This document shows positions 1 to 8,693 of a DNA stretch of 64,000 bases, in pieces. Source of the DNA: Ewingella sp963519305 (GTDB lineage Bacteria; Pseudomonadota; Gammaproteobacteria; Enterobacterales; Enterobacteriaceae); contig CAUQMS010000001.1 in assembly GCA_963519305.1 (NCBI GenBank), positions 372,001 to 436,000 on the forward strand, given 5' to 3'. The notes beneath the pieces were generated by a model. That model was not told the DNA's origin. It was given only the letters and a program-made list of their open reading frames with translations, and did no database searches. A program made the position numbers and the translations under genes. Numbering within the stretch: the first letter of the stretch is position 1; every line of letters begins with the position of its first letter.

Positions 1-1114
1 TTGGGATAAGCGTCGCGGCCACATTGCGTAAAAACAGGTACATCACCATGACCACCAGCGCCACCGAGAGCAGTAACTCGAACTGCACATCGCTAACCGA
101 GTGGCGGATGGTGGTGGTCCGGTCAGTCACCAGCTTGATGTGGACGGACTTCGGCAGATTCTGTTGCAGCGTCGGTAAAATCTCCCTGATGCTGTCGGCG
201 GTAGTGATGACATTCGCCCCCGGCTGCCGCTGAATATTCAGTACGATGGCCGGGCGTTTATCGGCCCAGGCTGCCAGCTTACTGTTCTCCGCGCCCTGTT
301 CGACGCTGGCGATATCACTGAGCAGCACCGGTGCGCCATTCTGGTAACTGACCACCAGCGCACGGTAGTCGGCGGCGGTTTTCATCTGGTCATTGGCGGA
401 AAGCGAGACCGAGCGTTCCGGTCCGTCGAAGCTGCCCTTGGCGGAGTTGACGTTAGCGGCGGCGATGGACGCACGCACCAGTTCACTGGTCAGCCCGAGG
501 GCGGCCATGGCGGGCGCATTCAGTTTGACCCTTACCGCCGGGCGCTCACCGCCGGAAATACTCACCCGCCCGACGCCGCTGACCTGCGCCAGTTTTTGCA
601 TCACGCGGGTTTCCACCAGATCTTCTACGGCGGTCATCGACATTGCCGTAGAAGTCACCGCCAGCGTCATGATCGGCGGATCGGCCGGGTTAACCTTGCT
701 GTATACCGGCGGGTTGGGCAGATCGGTTGGCAGTAAATTGGTGGCGGAGTTGATGGCGGCCTGCACTTCCTGCTCGGCTACGTCAAGCGGCAGTTCAAGC
801 CCGAACTGCAACGTAATCACCGACGCGCCGCCGGAGCTCTGCGACTGCATCTGTTTCAGGCCAGACATTTGGCCGAACTGACGCTCAAGCGGTGCGGTGA
901 TGGCTGATGTAGTAACATCCGGGCTAGCGCCCGGATAGAGCGTTACTACCTGAATGGTCGGGTAATCGACTTCAGGCAGCGCCGCTACCGGCAGGGCGCG
1001 GTAGCCGATAATCCCGGCCAGCAGAATGGCAATCATCAACAGCGTGGTCGCCACCGGGCGCAGAATAAACAGCCGCGACGGTCCGCCCTGAGGTTTATCC
1101 GGCATCACCTGCAT
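1..1114 (-). CDS. mdtB: Multidrug resistance protein MdtB, N-terminal part (cut by window edge)
   Basis: Inner-membrane RND transporter subunit that works with MdtC, the adaptor MdtA and an outer-membrane channel to export bile salts and novobiocin-like compounds (family knowledge). About 371 codons lie in the window and the 3' part lies beyond base 1. The translation starts MQVMPDKPQGGPSR, followed by a first membrane helix (RPVATTLLMIAILLAGIIGY) and the periplasmic porter domain with EVDYPTIQVVTLYPGASPD, all close to E. coli MdtB. The start ATG at 1114-1112 overlaps the mdtA stop in an ATGA, so the two are translationally coupled. Forward-strand open frames across this stretch are shadows. 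Confidence 0.95.
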   Translation of the reverse strand, partial: MQVMPDKPQGGPSRLFILRPVATTLLMIAILLAGIIGYRALPVAALPEVDYPTIQVVTLYPGASPDVTTSAITAPLERQFGQMSGLKQMQSQSSGGASVITLQFGLELPLDVAEQEVQAAINSATNLLPTDLPNPPVYSKVNPADPPIMTLAVTSTAMSMTAVEDLVETRVMQKLAQVSGVGRVSISGGERPAVRVKLNAPAMAALGLTSELVRASIAAANVNSAKGSFDGPERSVSLSANDQMKTAADYRALVVSYQNGAPVLLSDIASVEQGAENSKLAAWADKRPAIVLNIQRQPGANVITTADSIREILPTLQQNLPKSVHIKLVTDRTTTIRHSVSDVQFELLLSVALVVMVMYLFLRNVAATLIP

Positions 1115-2358
1115 CAGGATTTCCTGTGACGATGTTTTTCAGCAGGCTTATCCGCTGCCGCCGCGGCCTGTGCGGCGGTTTCAGGTTGAATCACCTCGAC
1201 GGTGGCGCCTTCGGTCAGGCGGTCAATACCGTCGGTCACTACGCGCTCTCCGGCACTGATCCCGGCGGTGACGACGGTCTGCTGACTGTCCTGCGTACCA
1301 GTAGTGAGGATGTGCTTACTCACTTTTTTGTCGCTATCCACTACCCAGACAAAGTGGCCCTCGTTGCCCATTTGTACCGCCGCGGTCGGTATCACCACGG
1401 CGTTTTGCAGGGTGCCTATTTTGAGGCGTGCATTGACGAATTGATTGGGGAACAGCGCATTGTCCTGATTATCAAAGCGCGCTTTCAGTTTGATGGTCCC
1501 TGTGGTGACATCAATCTGGTTATCGAGCGTCAGCAGGGTGCCCTGCGTCAGCTGATGCTGATTGGTGCGATCCCAGGCTTCAACCGTCAGTGGCGGAGCA
1601 TTGCGCTGCGACTGAACAATCGAACTGATGGTGGCTTCCGGCAGGGTGAAAACCACATCAATCGGCTGTGTCTGGGTCAGTACCACAATACCGGTCGTAT
1701 CGCTGCTGGAGATAATATTGCCGATATCCACTTGCTTCAGGCCCACGCGGCCATCGATGGGTGAGGTGATTTTACTGTAGGTCAGCTGCAGTTTGGCACT
1801 GTCAACCGCGCCCTGATCCACCGCCACAGCACCTTCGCTCTGGCGCACCAGCGACTGTTGAGTATCCAGTTCCTGACGTGAAATTAAATTCGTTTTGACC
1901 AGTTGCTGGTAGCGCGTCAGATCACGGCGGGCGTTATCGAGCGTGGCCTGATCTTTATTGAGCTGCCCAAGAGCCTGGGTCAGCAGTACCTGATACGGAC
2001 GCGGGTCGATCTCCGCTAACAGATCACCGGTTTTGACCTGCTGGCCCTCGGTGAAGTGCAGCGACATCAGCTGACCATCCACCCGGCTGCGTACCGTCAC
2101 GGTATTGGACGCCGTCACGGTGCCCAGCCCGCTAAGATATTGAGGAACGGATTTTTCTATAGCCAGCGCGGCCTGAACGGGAGGCAGAGGCATATTGCGA
2201 CGCCCTCCGCCTGCGGGGCGCGCCGCACTTTTCACATTTTTCGCGCCGGTTTTTACGCTCTGTGAATCGGGTTTTTCCATAGAGAAATACCAGATGCTCA
2301 GCGCGGCAATCACCAACACCAGCAGGATAATTAATATTCGCAGAGGGCTTTTACGCAC
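1114..2358 (-). CDS. mdtA: Multidrug resistance protein MdtA (RND periplasmic adaptor)
   Basis: Periplasmic membrane-fusion protein linking the MdtBC pump to the outer-membrane channel. It has 414 aa (E. coli 415). An N-terminal anchor helix at about residues 8-26 is followed by the lipoyl/hairpin region (TVTVRSRVDGQLMSLHFTEG, then the coiled hairpin with RRDLTRYQQL) and a beta-barrel (GRVGLKQVDIGN, LDNQIDVTTGTIKLKARF). It is the first gene of the reverse-strand mdtABC operon and overlaps mdtB by four bases. In E. coli the operon is driven by the BaeSR envelope-stress system; I found no convincing BaeR box here. An aldo/keto reductase gene diverges upstream. Confidence 0.95.
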   Translation of the reverse strand: MRKSPLRILIILLVLVIAALSIWYFSMEKPDSQSVKTGAKNVKSAARPAGGGRRNMPLPPVQAALAIEKSVPQYLSGLGTVTASNTVTVRSRVDGQLMSLHFTEGQQVKTGDLLAEIDPRPYQVLLTQALGQLNKDQATLDNARRDLTRYQQLVKTNLISRQELDTQQSLVRQSEGAVAVDQGAVDSAKLQLTYSKITSPIDGRVGLKQVDIGNIISSSDTTGIVVLTQTQPIDVVFTLPEATISSIVQSQRNAPPLTVEAWDRTNQHQLTQGTLLTLDNQIDVTTGTIKLKARFDNQDNALFPNQFVNARLKIGTLQNAVVIPTAAVQMGNEGHFVWVVDSDKKVSKHILTTGTQDSQQTVVTAGISAGERVVTDGIDRLTEGATVEVIQPETAAQAAAAADKPAEKHRHRKS

Positions 2359-2669
2359 AATTTCACTCTTCTTATTCCTACCCGTCTTCCTGCATCCAAA
2401 GAAGAGGCTTCAGGCGACCCTAATGATTTTGGGTAGAGATTTATTTGGGGATAGATCACGGGTGGCAATATGAGCCTGTTTTTATGCTCATAGTGTAGCC
2501 ATCGCCGGCAGGGGAAAAATGAAGGAAATAAGGAGTCCCTTTCATCCGCTGACAATTTAACGCCTTCTTCCGCCTGACATTATGTCCTGAGATGCTACTG
2601 TTATTCTTTCAATACTAATCGTTCACAGACAAAGCAATTTTCAATCTGAACTTAAAAAGGGAACACGTC
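2359..2669. other. Divergent intergenic region mdtA / aldo-keto reductase
   Basis: This 311-bp gap should hold promoters for both flanking genes. Open frames here are short and overlap the mdtA start, so I call no gene. The only motif noted is a TTTTTC-CC stretch on the reverse strand near 2509-2518, which matches only the first half of the BaeR consensus. Confidence 0.4.
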
Positions 2670-3623
2670 ATGAGTAAAAGAGAACTGGGCCGTTCCGGCA
2701 TTCAGGTACCAACGTTGACTTTCGGCGGTAACGTATTTGGCTGGACCGTTGATCAATCTACATCTTTTAGCATTCTCGACGCCTTGCTTGAACATAATCT
2801 CAACTTTATTGATACCGCCGACGTCTATTCAAGTTGGGTCGAAGGTAATAAAGGCGGTGAGTCTGAAACAATTATCGGCAACTGGCTGAAAAAAACCGGC
2901 AAGCGCGACCAAATAATCCTGGCCACCAAGGTGGGCAAATCGATGGGCGAAGGCAAAGTCGGCCTCTCACCTCGTTACATTAAAGAGGCGGTTGAAGCTT
3001 CTCTTACGCGACTGCAAACAGATTATATCGACCTGTATCAGTCTCACGATGACGATGCAGACACGCCGCTGGCGGAAACTATGGCTGCCTTTGATGCGCT
3101 GATTAAAGAGGGGAAAGTGCGTGCCGTCGGGGCTTCCAACTACAGCGCACCGCGCCTGATTGAAGCGCTGAAAGTCAGTAAAGACAACCATCTGGCGCGA
3201 TACGAAACTCTTCAGCCGCTTTATAATTTGTGCGACCGCAAAGTGTATGAAGAGGACCTGGAAAAGGTGGTTTCTGACCATGGTCTGGGTGTGATCAACT
3301 TTTACGCGCTGGCGAGCGGGTTCCTCACCGGGAAATACCGTACTAAAGCCGATGCCAGTAAAAGTCAGCGCGGCTCAAAAGTGGTGGATACTTACCTTAA
3401 TGAGCGTGGCCTGAAGATTCTGGCGTCTCTGGATCAGGTGGCGCAGAAACATAACGCGAAACCGGGGCAGATTGCACTGGCGTGGCAGATTGCCCGCCCG
3501 AGTGTTACCGCACCGATTGTCAGTGCGACCTCGCTCCAGCAGCTTGATGAACTGGCAAAAGCCGCTGACCTGACGCTGGATGATGCTGATATTCGTGCAT
3601 TGAACGAAGCCAGCAGCTGGTAA
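2670..3623 (+). CDS. Aldo/keto reductase
   Basis: NADPH-dependent oxidoreductase of the aldo/keto reductase superfamily, 317 aa, typical length for the family. The catalytic Asp and Tyr are in FIDTADVYSSW (about residues 47-57), the Lys is in LATKVGKS, and the His is in LYQSHDDD. The cofactor-side features VGASNYSA and the C-terminal PIVSATS segment are also present. The substrate cannot be told from sequence. The ATG at 2670 follows AAAAAGGGA. The gene stands alone and ends in a bidirectional terminator shared with yegD. It sits between mdtA and yegD, where E. coli carries other genes. Confidence 0.9.
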   Translation: MSKRELGRSGIQVPTLTFGGNVFGWTVDQSTSFSILDALLEHNLNFIDTADVYSSWVEGNKGGESETIIGNWLKKTGKRDQIILATKVGKSMGEGKVGLSPRYIKEAVEASLTRLQTDYIDLYQSHDDDADTPLAETMAAFDALIKEGKVRAVGASNYSAPRLIEALKVSKDNHLARYETLQPLYNLCDRKVYEEDLEKVVSDHGLGVINFYALASGFLTGKYRTKADASKSQRGSKVVDTYLNERGLKILASLDQVAQKHNAKPGQIALAWQIARPSVTAPIVSATSLQQLDELAKAADLTLDDADIRALNEASSW

Positions 3624-3640
3624 ATCACGCTTATTAGTGC

Positions 3641-3686
3641 AAAAAAAAACCGCCTGCGATATTCACTTAACGCAGGCGGTTTTTTA
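3641..3686. terminator. Bidirectional intrinsic terminator
   Basis: Perfect 10-bp stem (accgcctgcg at 3649-3658 pairing with 3671-3680), flanked by a run of A on the left and T on the right. It serves the aldo/keto reductase on the forward strand and yegD on the reverse strand. Confidence 0.9.
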
Positions 3687-3703
3687 CGTTCAGGCAGTCT
3701 GAC

Positions 3704-5056
3704 TTAACGGAACAGAGTTTGTGCCCAGCGTGCCAGCCCGGCGGTTACCGAGCCAAAATCATTGCCACCGACCAACGGGATCCCCGGTAACTGGGCCTGT
3801 AACGCGGCGCGCAGAAGCGGTGAGCGTGCGCTGCCACCGGTCAGGTATATCACGTCCGGCTTGATATCGCTGGTGGAGAGCGCCAGATTAACCTGCTCCT
3901 GAATACGCTCCAGCGGCTGCGCAATGGCATCACTCAGCTGCTGCTGGCTGATATTTTCGGCCAGACCGGCTTCAATAAAGTCCAGCGCAGCAGTGACGTT
4001 TTCACGTTCAGACAGCGCGATCTTGCTCTCTTCAGCAGTCCGCACCAGACGATAGCTCAGACGTTGCTGATGCACTTTCAGCAGTCGTTTAATCTGCTCC
4101 GGCTGGGCGGCATCGCGGATCAAATCCCGCAGCATACGGCCATTCGCCACACTGTAGAAATCCAGCTGTGCCGGTACATCGTTGGTGGCGACAGCGTTCC
4201 AGTAAGGCAGGGAAGGGATCGCAATCCCTTTCACGGTTTCACTGCCCATACCAAACTGCGGCGTCAACTGTTTAAACGCGGTCATGATATCCAGATCGTT
4301 GCCGCCCACGCGGCAGCCGCTATGGCCGAGTAAACTTTGCTGGCGTTCGGCTTTATCGCGCCATTGTGGGCCCATCAGCAACACCGAGCAGTCGGTGGTT
4401 CCACCGCCGATATCAACGACCAGCACGGTTTTCTCTTCAGTCAATGTGGCTTCGAAATCAAGCCCTGCGGCCACTGGCTCAAACTGGAAGGCGATATCGC
4501 GGAAACCAGCCCGTTCAGCGGCGCGTTGCAAAATTCCCTGCGCCTGACGGTTGGCGTCTTCTCCGCCCATTCCCTGAAAGTTAATCGGGCGGCCAATCAC
4601 TGTCTGCTCGATACTTTGTTGCAGGGAGTTTTCTGCCTGACGCTTGATGTGGAACATCATGGCGCACACCAGATCTTCAAACAGGGCAATCTGCTGCGGT
4701 TTCAGACCGTTAGCGCCCAGGAAGGATTTCGGTGAACGCACGAAATAGACCTCTTCAGGATCTTCCATATAGGTAGAAAGCGCCTGCAAACCAAAATTCA
4801 CGCTGTTGGCATTAACCGGGATATCTTCCTCGCGGTTAAAGTTGATACTGCGGCGCAGCAGCGCAAGGTTTTCGTCACTGCCCGCCGGAACCTGGCCGTG
4901 ACGGCTCAGCCATTCGCTGACCGCTTCACGCGTAGGTGCGCAGAGCATGGAGGGTAAATAGGGATCGTTGTTCTCTAACGCCAACAGGTGGGCGTTATCA
5001 TCGCGCATCACGGCGACGGAGCAATTTGCGGTGCCGTAGTCAAATCCAATAAACAT
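3704..5056 (-). CDS. yegD: Hsp70-family actin-like ATPase YegD
   Basis: Putative chaperone of the Hsp70/actin ATPase fold that lacks the usual substrate-binding domain; its role is not established. It has 450 aa, equal to E. coli YegD. Phosphate-1 loop GFDYGTANCSVAV (about residues 3-15), phosphate-2 VVDIGGGTTDCSVLL and adenosine motif YLTGGSARSPLL are all present. I chose the ATG at 5056 because it gives the E. coli-like start MFIGFDYG and has GGGGAA upstream; a TTG at 5074 is the alternative. In E. coli yegD is next to alkA, but here the ter insert separates them. Confidence 0.92.
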   Translation of the reverse strand: MFIGFDYGTANCSVAVMRDDNAHLLALENNDPYLPSMLCAPTREAVSEWLSRHGQVPAGSDENLALLRRSINFNREEDIPVNANSVNFGLQALSTYMEDPEEVYFVRSPKSFLGANGLKPQQIALFEDLVCAMMFHIKRQAENSLQQSIEQTVIGRPINFQGMGGEDANRQAQGILQRAAERAGFRDIAFQFEPVAAGLDFEATLTEEKTVLVVDIGGGTTDCSVLLMGPQWRDKAERQQSLLGHSGCRVGGNDLDIMTAFKQLTPQFGMGSETVKGIAIPSLPYWNAVATNDVPAQLDFYSVANGRMLRDLIRDAAQPEQIKRLLKVHQQRLSYRLVRTAEESKIALSERENVTAALDFIEAGLAENISQQQLSDAIAQPLERIQEQVNLALSTSDIKPDVIYLTGGSARSPLLRAALQAQLPGIPLVGGNDFGSVTAGLARWAQTLFR

Positions 5057-5225
5057 CACTGTTCCCCATGCCAAAGAAGGGGCAGGACTGTATGTGGTTT
5101 TGGGCTCAAAATCAACTTAAGGTGGAAACTGTTGGGCTGCCGCCCAAATCTGCTTTTTAAATTCAAAGTCAAAACCGCGGGCGTCGGCCCACACCGGTGA
5201 ACTTTGGGCTGCCGTCCAAACCCGC

Positions 5226-5255
5226 GTTAAGGCCCGCAGTCGCTCGGGCCTTAAC
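5226..5255. repeat. Perfect hairpin D of repeat copy 1
   Basis: Perfect 11-bp arms (gttaaggcccg at 5226-5236 and its complement at 5245-5255) around an 8-base loop. It occupies the same relative position as the hairpin at 5678-5709 in copy 2, although the stem sequences are unrelated. Confidence 0.9.
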
Positions 5256-5677
5256 AATCCGAGCTTTTTTAACTGCGCGCTATCGCTGAATCGGGACGGC
5301 CGTGTTTCAGAGGCCTTGATGATAGCCGCAAAATGTCGCCGCGTTGCGGTGCCTTCACTTCGGGTTCCAACCCGCGTAAAAAGACACGCGGTTTTTCACC
5401 TCTCGTTCAGCGCCATTTTTGAATGCGGCCCACACTTTTTTAAATTCAAAACCAGACACGTTTATTGTCTTTTATTCTGTTTTTTATCTTTTGACCTACA
5501 TAGCCGATAAGGCGTAGTCAAAAATGGCACCGGATGAGAGGTTCGAGACCTGTGGCTCGAACCCGAAATACGGGGACGGCGCAGCCGTGACATTTTGCGC
5601 CGTGAACGGAAGTGACTGAAATACGTGCCCTGCCAGCGGCGAAGCTGTCGGTGTTTCAGAGAAAAAACGCAGGAGTT

Positions 5678-5709
5678 CCAAGAGGAGGCGCGTTTACGCC
5701 TCCTCTTGG
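5678..5709. repeat. Perfect hairpin D' of repeat copy 2
   Basis: Perfect 13-bp arms (ccaagaggaggcg at 5678-5690 and its complement at 5697-5709) with a 6-base loop. This is the structural counterpart of 5226-5255, with a different stem sequence. Confidence 0.9.
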
Positions 5710-5818
5710 GCGGGTTTGGGCGGCAGCCCAAGGTCTTGATGTGGGCCGACGCCCACGACCTTGAATTTGAATTTGAATTTAAAGATTTAAAAGCAGCTTT
5801 TGGCTGCCCTCCAAACCC

Positions 5819-6763
5819 TCAGCGCGCATCCTCGAATCGCCATTCGACCCCCTCCCCATTTAATGGCTCCCCATACCCATACTTCTTCCCCTGCTGAATG
5901 ATCCTGTGCGCCCAGTTAACGTGTGTGGCCGGCTCGCACATGGCGCCGTCGGATTTGTAGACCGCGCTGTCGGCATTGAGGATACGTAAGGCTTCCTGAT
6001 AGTCGCGGGGGGCGACGCGCAGAGCGTTGTGGATGATGGGGATTTGGCTCGGGTGAATGGCGGTTTTACCGACTAAGCCGTGCAGGACGTCCTGCTTTAA
6101 CTCACGCCGGAGCATGTCGTCGGGGTCGATTAGCTCGCATACCGGGGAGGTCAGGGCAAATCCCTGCGCGCCGAAAACGCTGACCAGCATTTTAATCACA
6201 TAGCCCAGCGGGCCTTCGTACAGGGTGTGCTCTTTGCTGCGACGCAAACCCAGTACGCTCATCAAATCATTGCCGCCGATGCGCAGCGCCAGTACACGGT
6301 TGGCCGCTTTGGCTTTCAGCGCTTCTGCCATCTGCTGCATTTTAGTGACGTTGTAAACCTCGGCATCTTCCAGCGTTGGCATCCACAATAAATGGGTGCC
6401 GGCGGTGATTCGCAGCCAGATATCGAGCGAAGATAGCGTAAATTTGGGTAACACCAGCCCCTCTGCCGCCCGCAGGCAAAAGGTGTTATCCGCCACCAGT
6501 GCGGCGGCCATCGCGGCATTACGCGGGCGAATAAACACCAGCGGGCCGTTGCCAAAATTGCGCGGGCTTTGGAGAATGAACAGCGTTTTACGCAGGTTAT
6601 TCAGCGCCTGCGGGATATCCCTCTCCAGCACGGCATCTTCCAAACAGATCACCATCGACAGCAGTTCGGGGTACTTTTCGCCGCAGGCAATGTGGGTCAG
6701 CTCGGGATGCGTTGCGGGAACATACAGGGTGGCTCCGAGGTCATTCGGGCTAATTTTTTTCAT
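5819..6763 (-). CDS. HpcH/HpaI aldolase / CitE-like protein of the Ter biosynthetic operon
   Basis: Member of the citrate lyase beta / HpcH-HpaI aldolase superfamily (TIM barrel, C-C bond cleavage or formation on CoA- or keto-acid substrates), 314 aa. Supporting motifs are VICLEDAV near residue 35, the GPLVFIRPRNA strand, LRIGGNDL and the terminal GKTAIHPSQIPIIHNAL element typical of CitE proteins. The start is ATG 6763 with GGAG eight bases upstream; a TTG lies at 6766. It is the last gene of the five-enzyme reverse operon. Such CitE homologues recur with ATP-grasp and phosphoribosyltransferase genes next to ter loci, where a nucleoside-like product has been predicted. The substrate is unknown. 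Confidence 0.85.
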   Translation of the reverse strand: MKKISPNDLGATLYVPATHPELTHIACGEKYPELLSMVICLEDAVLERDIPQALNNLRKTLFILQSPRNFGNGPLVFIRPRNAAMAAALVADNTFCLRAAEGLVLPKFTLSSLDIWLRITAGTHLLWMPTLEDAEVYNVTKMQQMAEALKAKAANRVLALRIGGNDLMSVLGLRRSKEHTLYEGPLGYVIKMLVSVFGAQGFALTSPVCELIDPDDMLRRELKQDVLHGLVGKTAIHPSQIPIIHNALRVAPRDYQEALRILNADSAVYKSDGAMCEPATHVNWAHRIIQQGKKYGYGEPLNGEGVEWRFEDAR

Positions 6764-6778
6764 CAATATTTCTCCGGC

Positions 6779-7870
6779 TCATGCCACATGCTTAATCAGG
6801 GTTACGGCGCGATAGGCGCCAATCTCAGCCCCGACTTCTTCTACCCGGATGCCCCGGCTTTCGGCCAGATGAACCAGCAGCGCGACGTCGGCATCTTGCT
6901 TACTGGCGACCAGCACATGATCCGGTACGCGGCGCATTACGGCACGGGTCGCTTCGGCGATACCGGGCTTAATGTGGTTGAGCGAACCCACCTTAAAACG
7001 TTCAGCCAGCCGGTTAATCACCTTTCCGCTCAGGTGCCGCAGGCGGTTTTTCTCTTCATTGCGTGGAAACACGGCGGGAATATCGGTGCTCTGCTGATGG
7101 CGCAGGGCGTCGACCGCTGCGACGAAATCTGCACTGAGATCGAAAGGTTGCAGGTGCTGGCAGAACATCGAGGCGTGAAAGCCACTTTCGCGCCAGATTG
7201 AACGGCTGACCAGCCCGGAAACCGGCGCTCCGAGAATGCCAAAGGGCATAAGCCAGTCTTCTCCGCTGGCTGACAGCCACGCACAGCCGCCAGGGTCGGC
7301 CAGGACTGCAAGCCTAGGCGGTGAGCCGAATTCAGGCCGGTCGTCCAGCGATGCGCAAAGCTGGCGTGAAATCGCCCCTTTGCCGGTCCAGCCGTCAATA
7401 AATACCACCCCTTCGCTGCCGTGTTTTTGGGTGATAAAGCCCAGCGCAGCCTCGTCCAGCCCACGGTCACGAATGATACTGATACCGTAATGCACGACGT
7501 CGACGTGCATTTCACGCAGGGCATGCAGCAGGCAGACTCCCAACGGCACACCGGCGCGCACCAGCGAGGTCAGCACAATCGGGCGGGCAGTTATCTGCAT
7601 CGCCAGACCTTTCGCCAGTGCGGTGACTTCGCGCGCCAGACGCGGGCCGAAGTCGGTCATGGCGTGCTGATAGAGTGACAGATGTTTGTCCGAGGGCGAT
7701 GGCTCCTGTGACAGCATGTCCGAATAATGCTTTTCACCGCTCTGGATCAGGCGCTCTTTCTCTGCCACTGAGGTGAACGCAATCTGCGCCGGGGCCAGTA
7801 AAAACTGAATGTCGCCCGGTGGATAGGACCCTGACAGCAGTGTCTGTTGTGGAAGTTCAGGTTGCTGCAT
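6779..7870 (-). CDS. StiP-type protein: phosphoribosyltransferase domain plus PELOTA-like RNA-binding domain
   Basis: 363-aa protein often annotated 'cysteine protease StiP', but the fold is that of an orotate-type phosphoribosyltransferase (PRTase_1). The PRPP-loop-like segment VVFIDGWTGKGAISRQL lies mid-protein, after VLTSLVRAGVPLG. The C-terminal hundred residues (from about 260, with DVALLVHLAESRGIRVEEVG) resemble the PELOTA/L7Ae RNA-binding fold assigned to these proteins. The ATG at 7870 has GGAGAG upstream and overlaps the HAD gene end by 14 bases; longer starts would bury far more of that gene. Probable role is base or ribose transfer in the Ter metabolite pathway (inference). The protease name is not supported here. 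Confidence 0.82.
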   Translation of the reverse strand: MQQPELPQQTLLSGSYPPGDIQFLLAPAQIAFTSVAEKERLIQSGEKHYSDMLSQEPSPSDKHLSLYQHAMTDFGPRLAREVTALAKGLAMQITARPIVLTSLVRAGVPLGVCLLHALREMHVDVVHYGISIIRDRGLDEAALGFITQKHGSEGVVFIDGWTGKGAISRQLCASLDDRPEFGSPPRLAVLADPGGCAWLSASGEDWLMPFGILGAPVSGLVSRSIWRESGFHASMFCQHLQPFDLSADFVAAVDALRHQQSTDIPAVFPRNEEKNRLRHLSGKVINRLAERFKVGSLNHIKPGIAEATRAVMRRVPDHVLVASKQDADVALLVHLAESRGIRVEEVGAEIGAYRAVTLIKHVA

Positions 7871-8693
7871 GGTTCTCTCCCCGTTGTCGGGCAGTGGGCA
7901 GGGCACTTTCCAGTGCGGCCAGCAGCTGGCTGCGCTGTGGCAACACCATAAAGTCGCACTGCTGCATAAAGCTGAAGTCTGACAGGCTGTCGCCAAAACC
8001 CAGTGCCGGACGGTCAGGCTGTTCAGCCCGAAGCCGCGTCAGCAGGAATTTCACCGCATGGACTTTCTCAATGCAGGCTGGCAGCCAGGCGATATTATTG
8101 CCATTGCGGTGCACATAAAAACCCTTCAGATCGAAAGTCTGTTCCACCCAGTCTGCGTACTGATTCAGCGCGCTAACGTGCTGACTGTCGTTAACCTTCA
8201 TGACCAGATAGATGGGCATGCCGTACTCCTCGTTCATCCTGCACCATCCCGCCTCAACGGGCAGGTGCGATGAAACCGCCTGCGGGTCAGCCAGCATTTG
8301 ACTAAGGTGCTGCTCCAGTGCGAAAAGACGCGGCAAATAGTCACGCATTTGCTCTGTGATTAGCTGTTGCCACTGTGCGTCGGCTTTACCTTCAGGGTTG
8401 AGGATCACCGCCCCGTGAGTCGTAATGACCCACGAATCAAAGGGAATACATACGCGGTCCACCTCTTCGGTACCGCGTGCGGTCACCGGAATAGTTTCGG
8501 CCCCCGCCAGTAACCACTGCACCATATTGTTCTGACGCGGCGTCATGAAACTGCGGGGGGCAAGGCTTCGGTCGAGCGCGCCCGGCAGGCTGAGTTCTCG
8601 CTCGCGGAGATCGGTGATTTTCCGGGCGGTCTGAAACAGCGTGTCATCGAGATCGGTGAAGATCAGCGGGCGCGTGGAGAAATTAGCAGTCAT
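7857..8693 (-). CDS. HAD-superfamily hydrolase of the Ter biosynthetic operon
   Basis: Haloacid-dehalogenase-type phosphatase, 278 aa. Motif I is FTDLDDTLF (about residues 12-20) with both catalytic Asp, motif II is IPVTARG, motif III is a Lys in IEKVHAVKFLL, and motif IV is ALGFGDSLSD. A C2-type cap domain sits between motifs II and III. It overlaps the phosphoribosyltransferase gene upstream by 11 bases and the StiP-like gene downstream by 14, so the operon is tightly coupled. It probably removes a phosphate from a sugar- or nucleotide-like intermediate (inference from operon content). Confidence 0.87.
   Translation of the reverse strand: MTANFSTRPLIFTDLDDTLFQTARKITDLRERELSLPGALDRSLAPRSFMTPRQNNMVQWLLAGAETIPVTARGTEEVDRVCIPFDSWVITTHGAVILNPEGKADAQWQQLITEQMRDYLPRLFALEQHLSQMLADPQAVSSHLPVEAGWCRMNEEYGMPIYLVMKVNDSQHVSALNQYADWVEQTFDLKGFYVHRNGNNIAWLPACIEKVHAVKFLLTRLRAEQPDRPALGFGDSLSDFSFMQQCDFMVLPQRSQLLAALESALPTARQRGENHAAT

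Larger units (their letters stand above)
5057..5818. repeat. Non-coding multi-hairpin repeat island (two inverted ~300-bp copies)
   Basis: No gene is supported here. The region holds two collinear copies of one repeat facing each other: copy 1 at about 5128-5430 and copy 2, reversed, at about 5515-5815. Exact shared words are gggcgtcggcccaca (5179-5193 versus the complement of 5740-5754), gcaaaatgtc (5328-5337 versus 5589-5598), ttcgggttc (5359-5367 versus 5559-5567) and gccatttttga (5412-5422 versus 5518-5528). A 22-mer at 5204-5225 matches 5710-5731 inverted at 21 of 22 bases. Each copy contains several short perfect hairpins. An AT-rich spacer of about 85 bp separates the copies. The island ends at the citE-like stop codon. 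Confidence 0.85.

Noticed and set aside
393..881. 162-codon forward open frame
   Set aside because: It is antisense to mdtB, whose reverse-strand translation matches the known family throughout.
2495..2526. Possible BaeR box upstream of mdtA
   Set aside because: Only the TTTTTC-CC half agrees with the consensus; the second half does not align without a gap.
5536..5567. tRNA-like arm (ggttcgag with ctcgaacc)
   Set aside because: The hairpin resembles a T-arm, but no acceptor, D or anticodon arm surrounds it and it is part of the repeat family.
6779..7996. Longer start for the StiP-like protein
   Set aside because: It would overlap the HAD gene by 140 bases, and the extra residues look like translated shadow; ATG 7870 has a good ribosome site.
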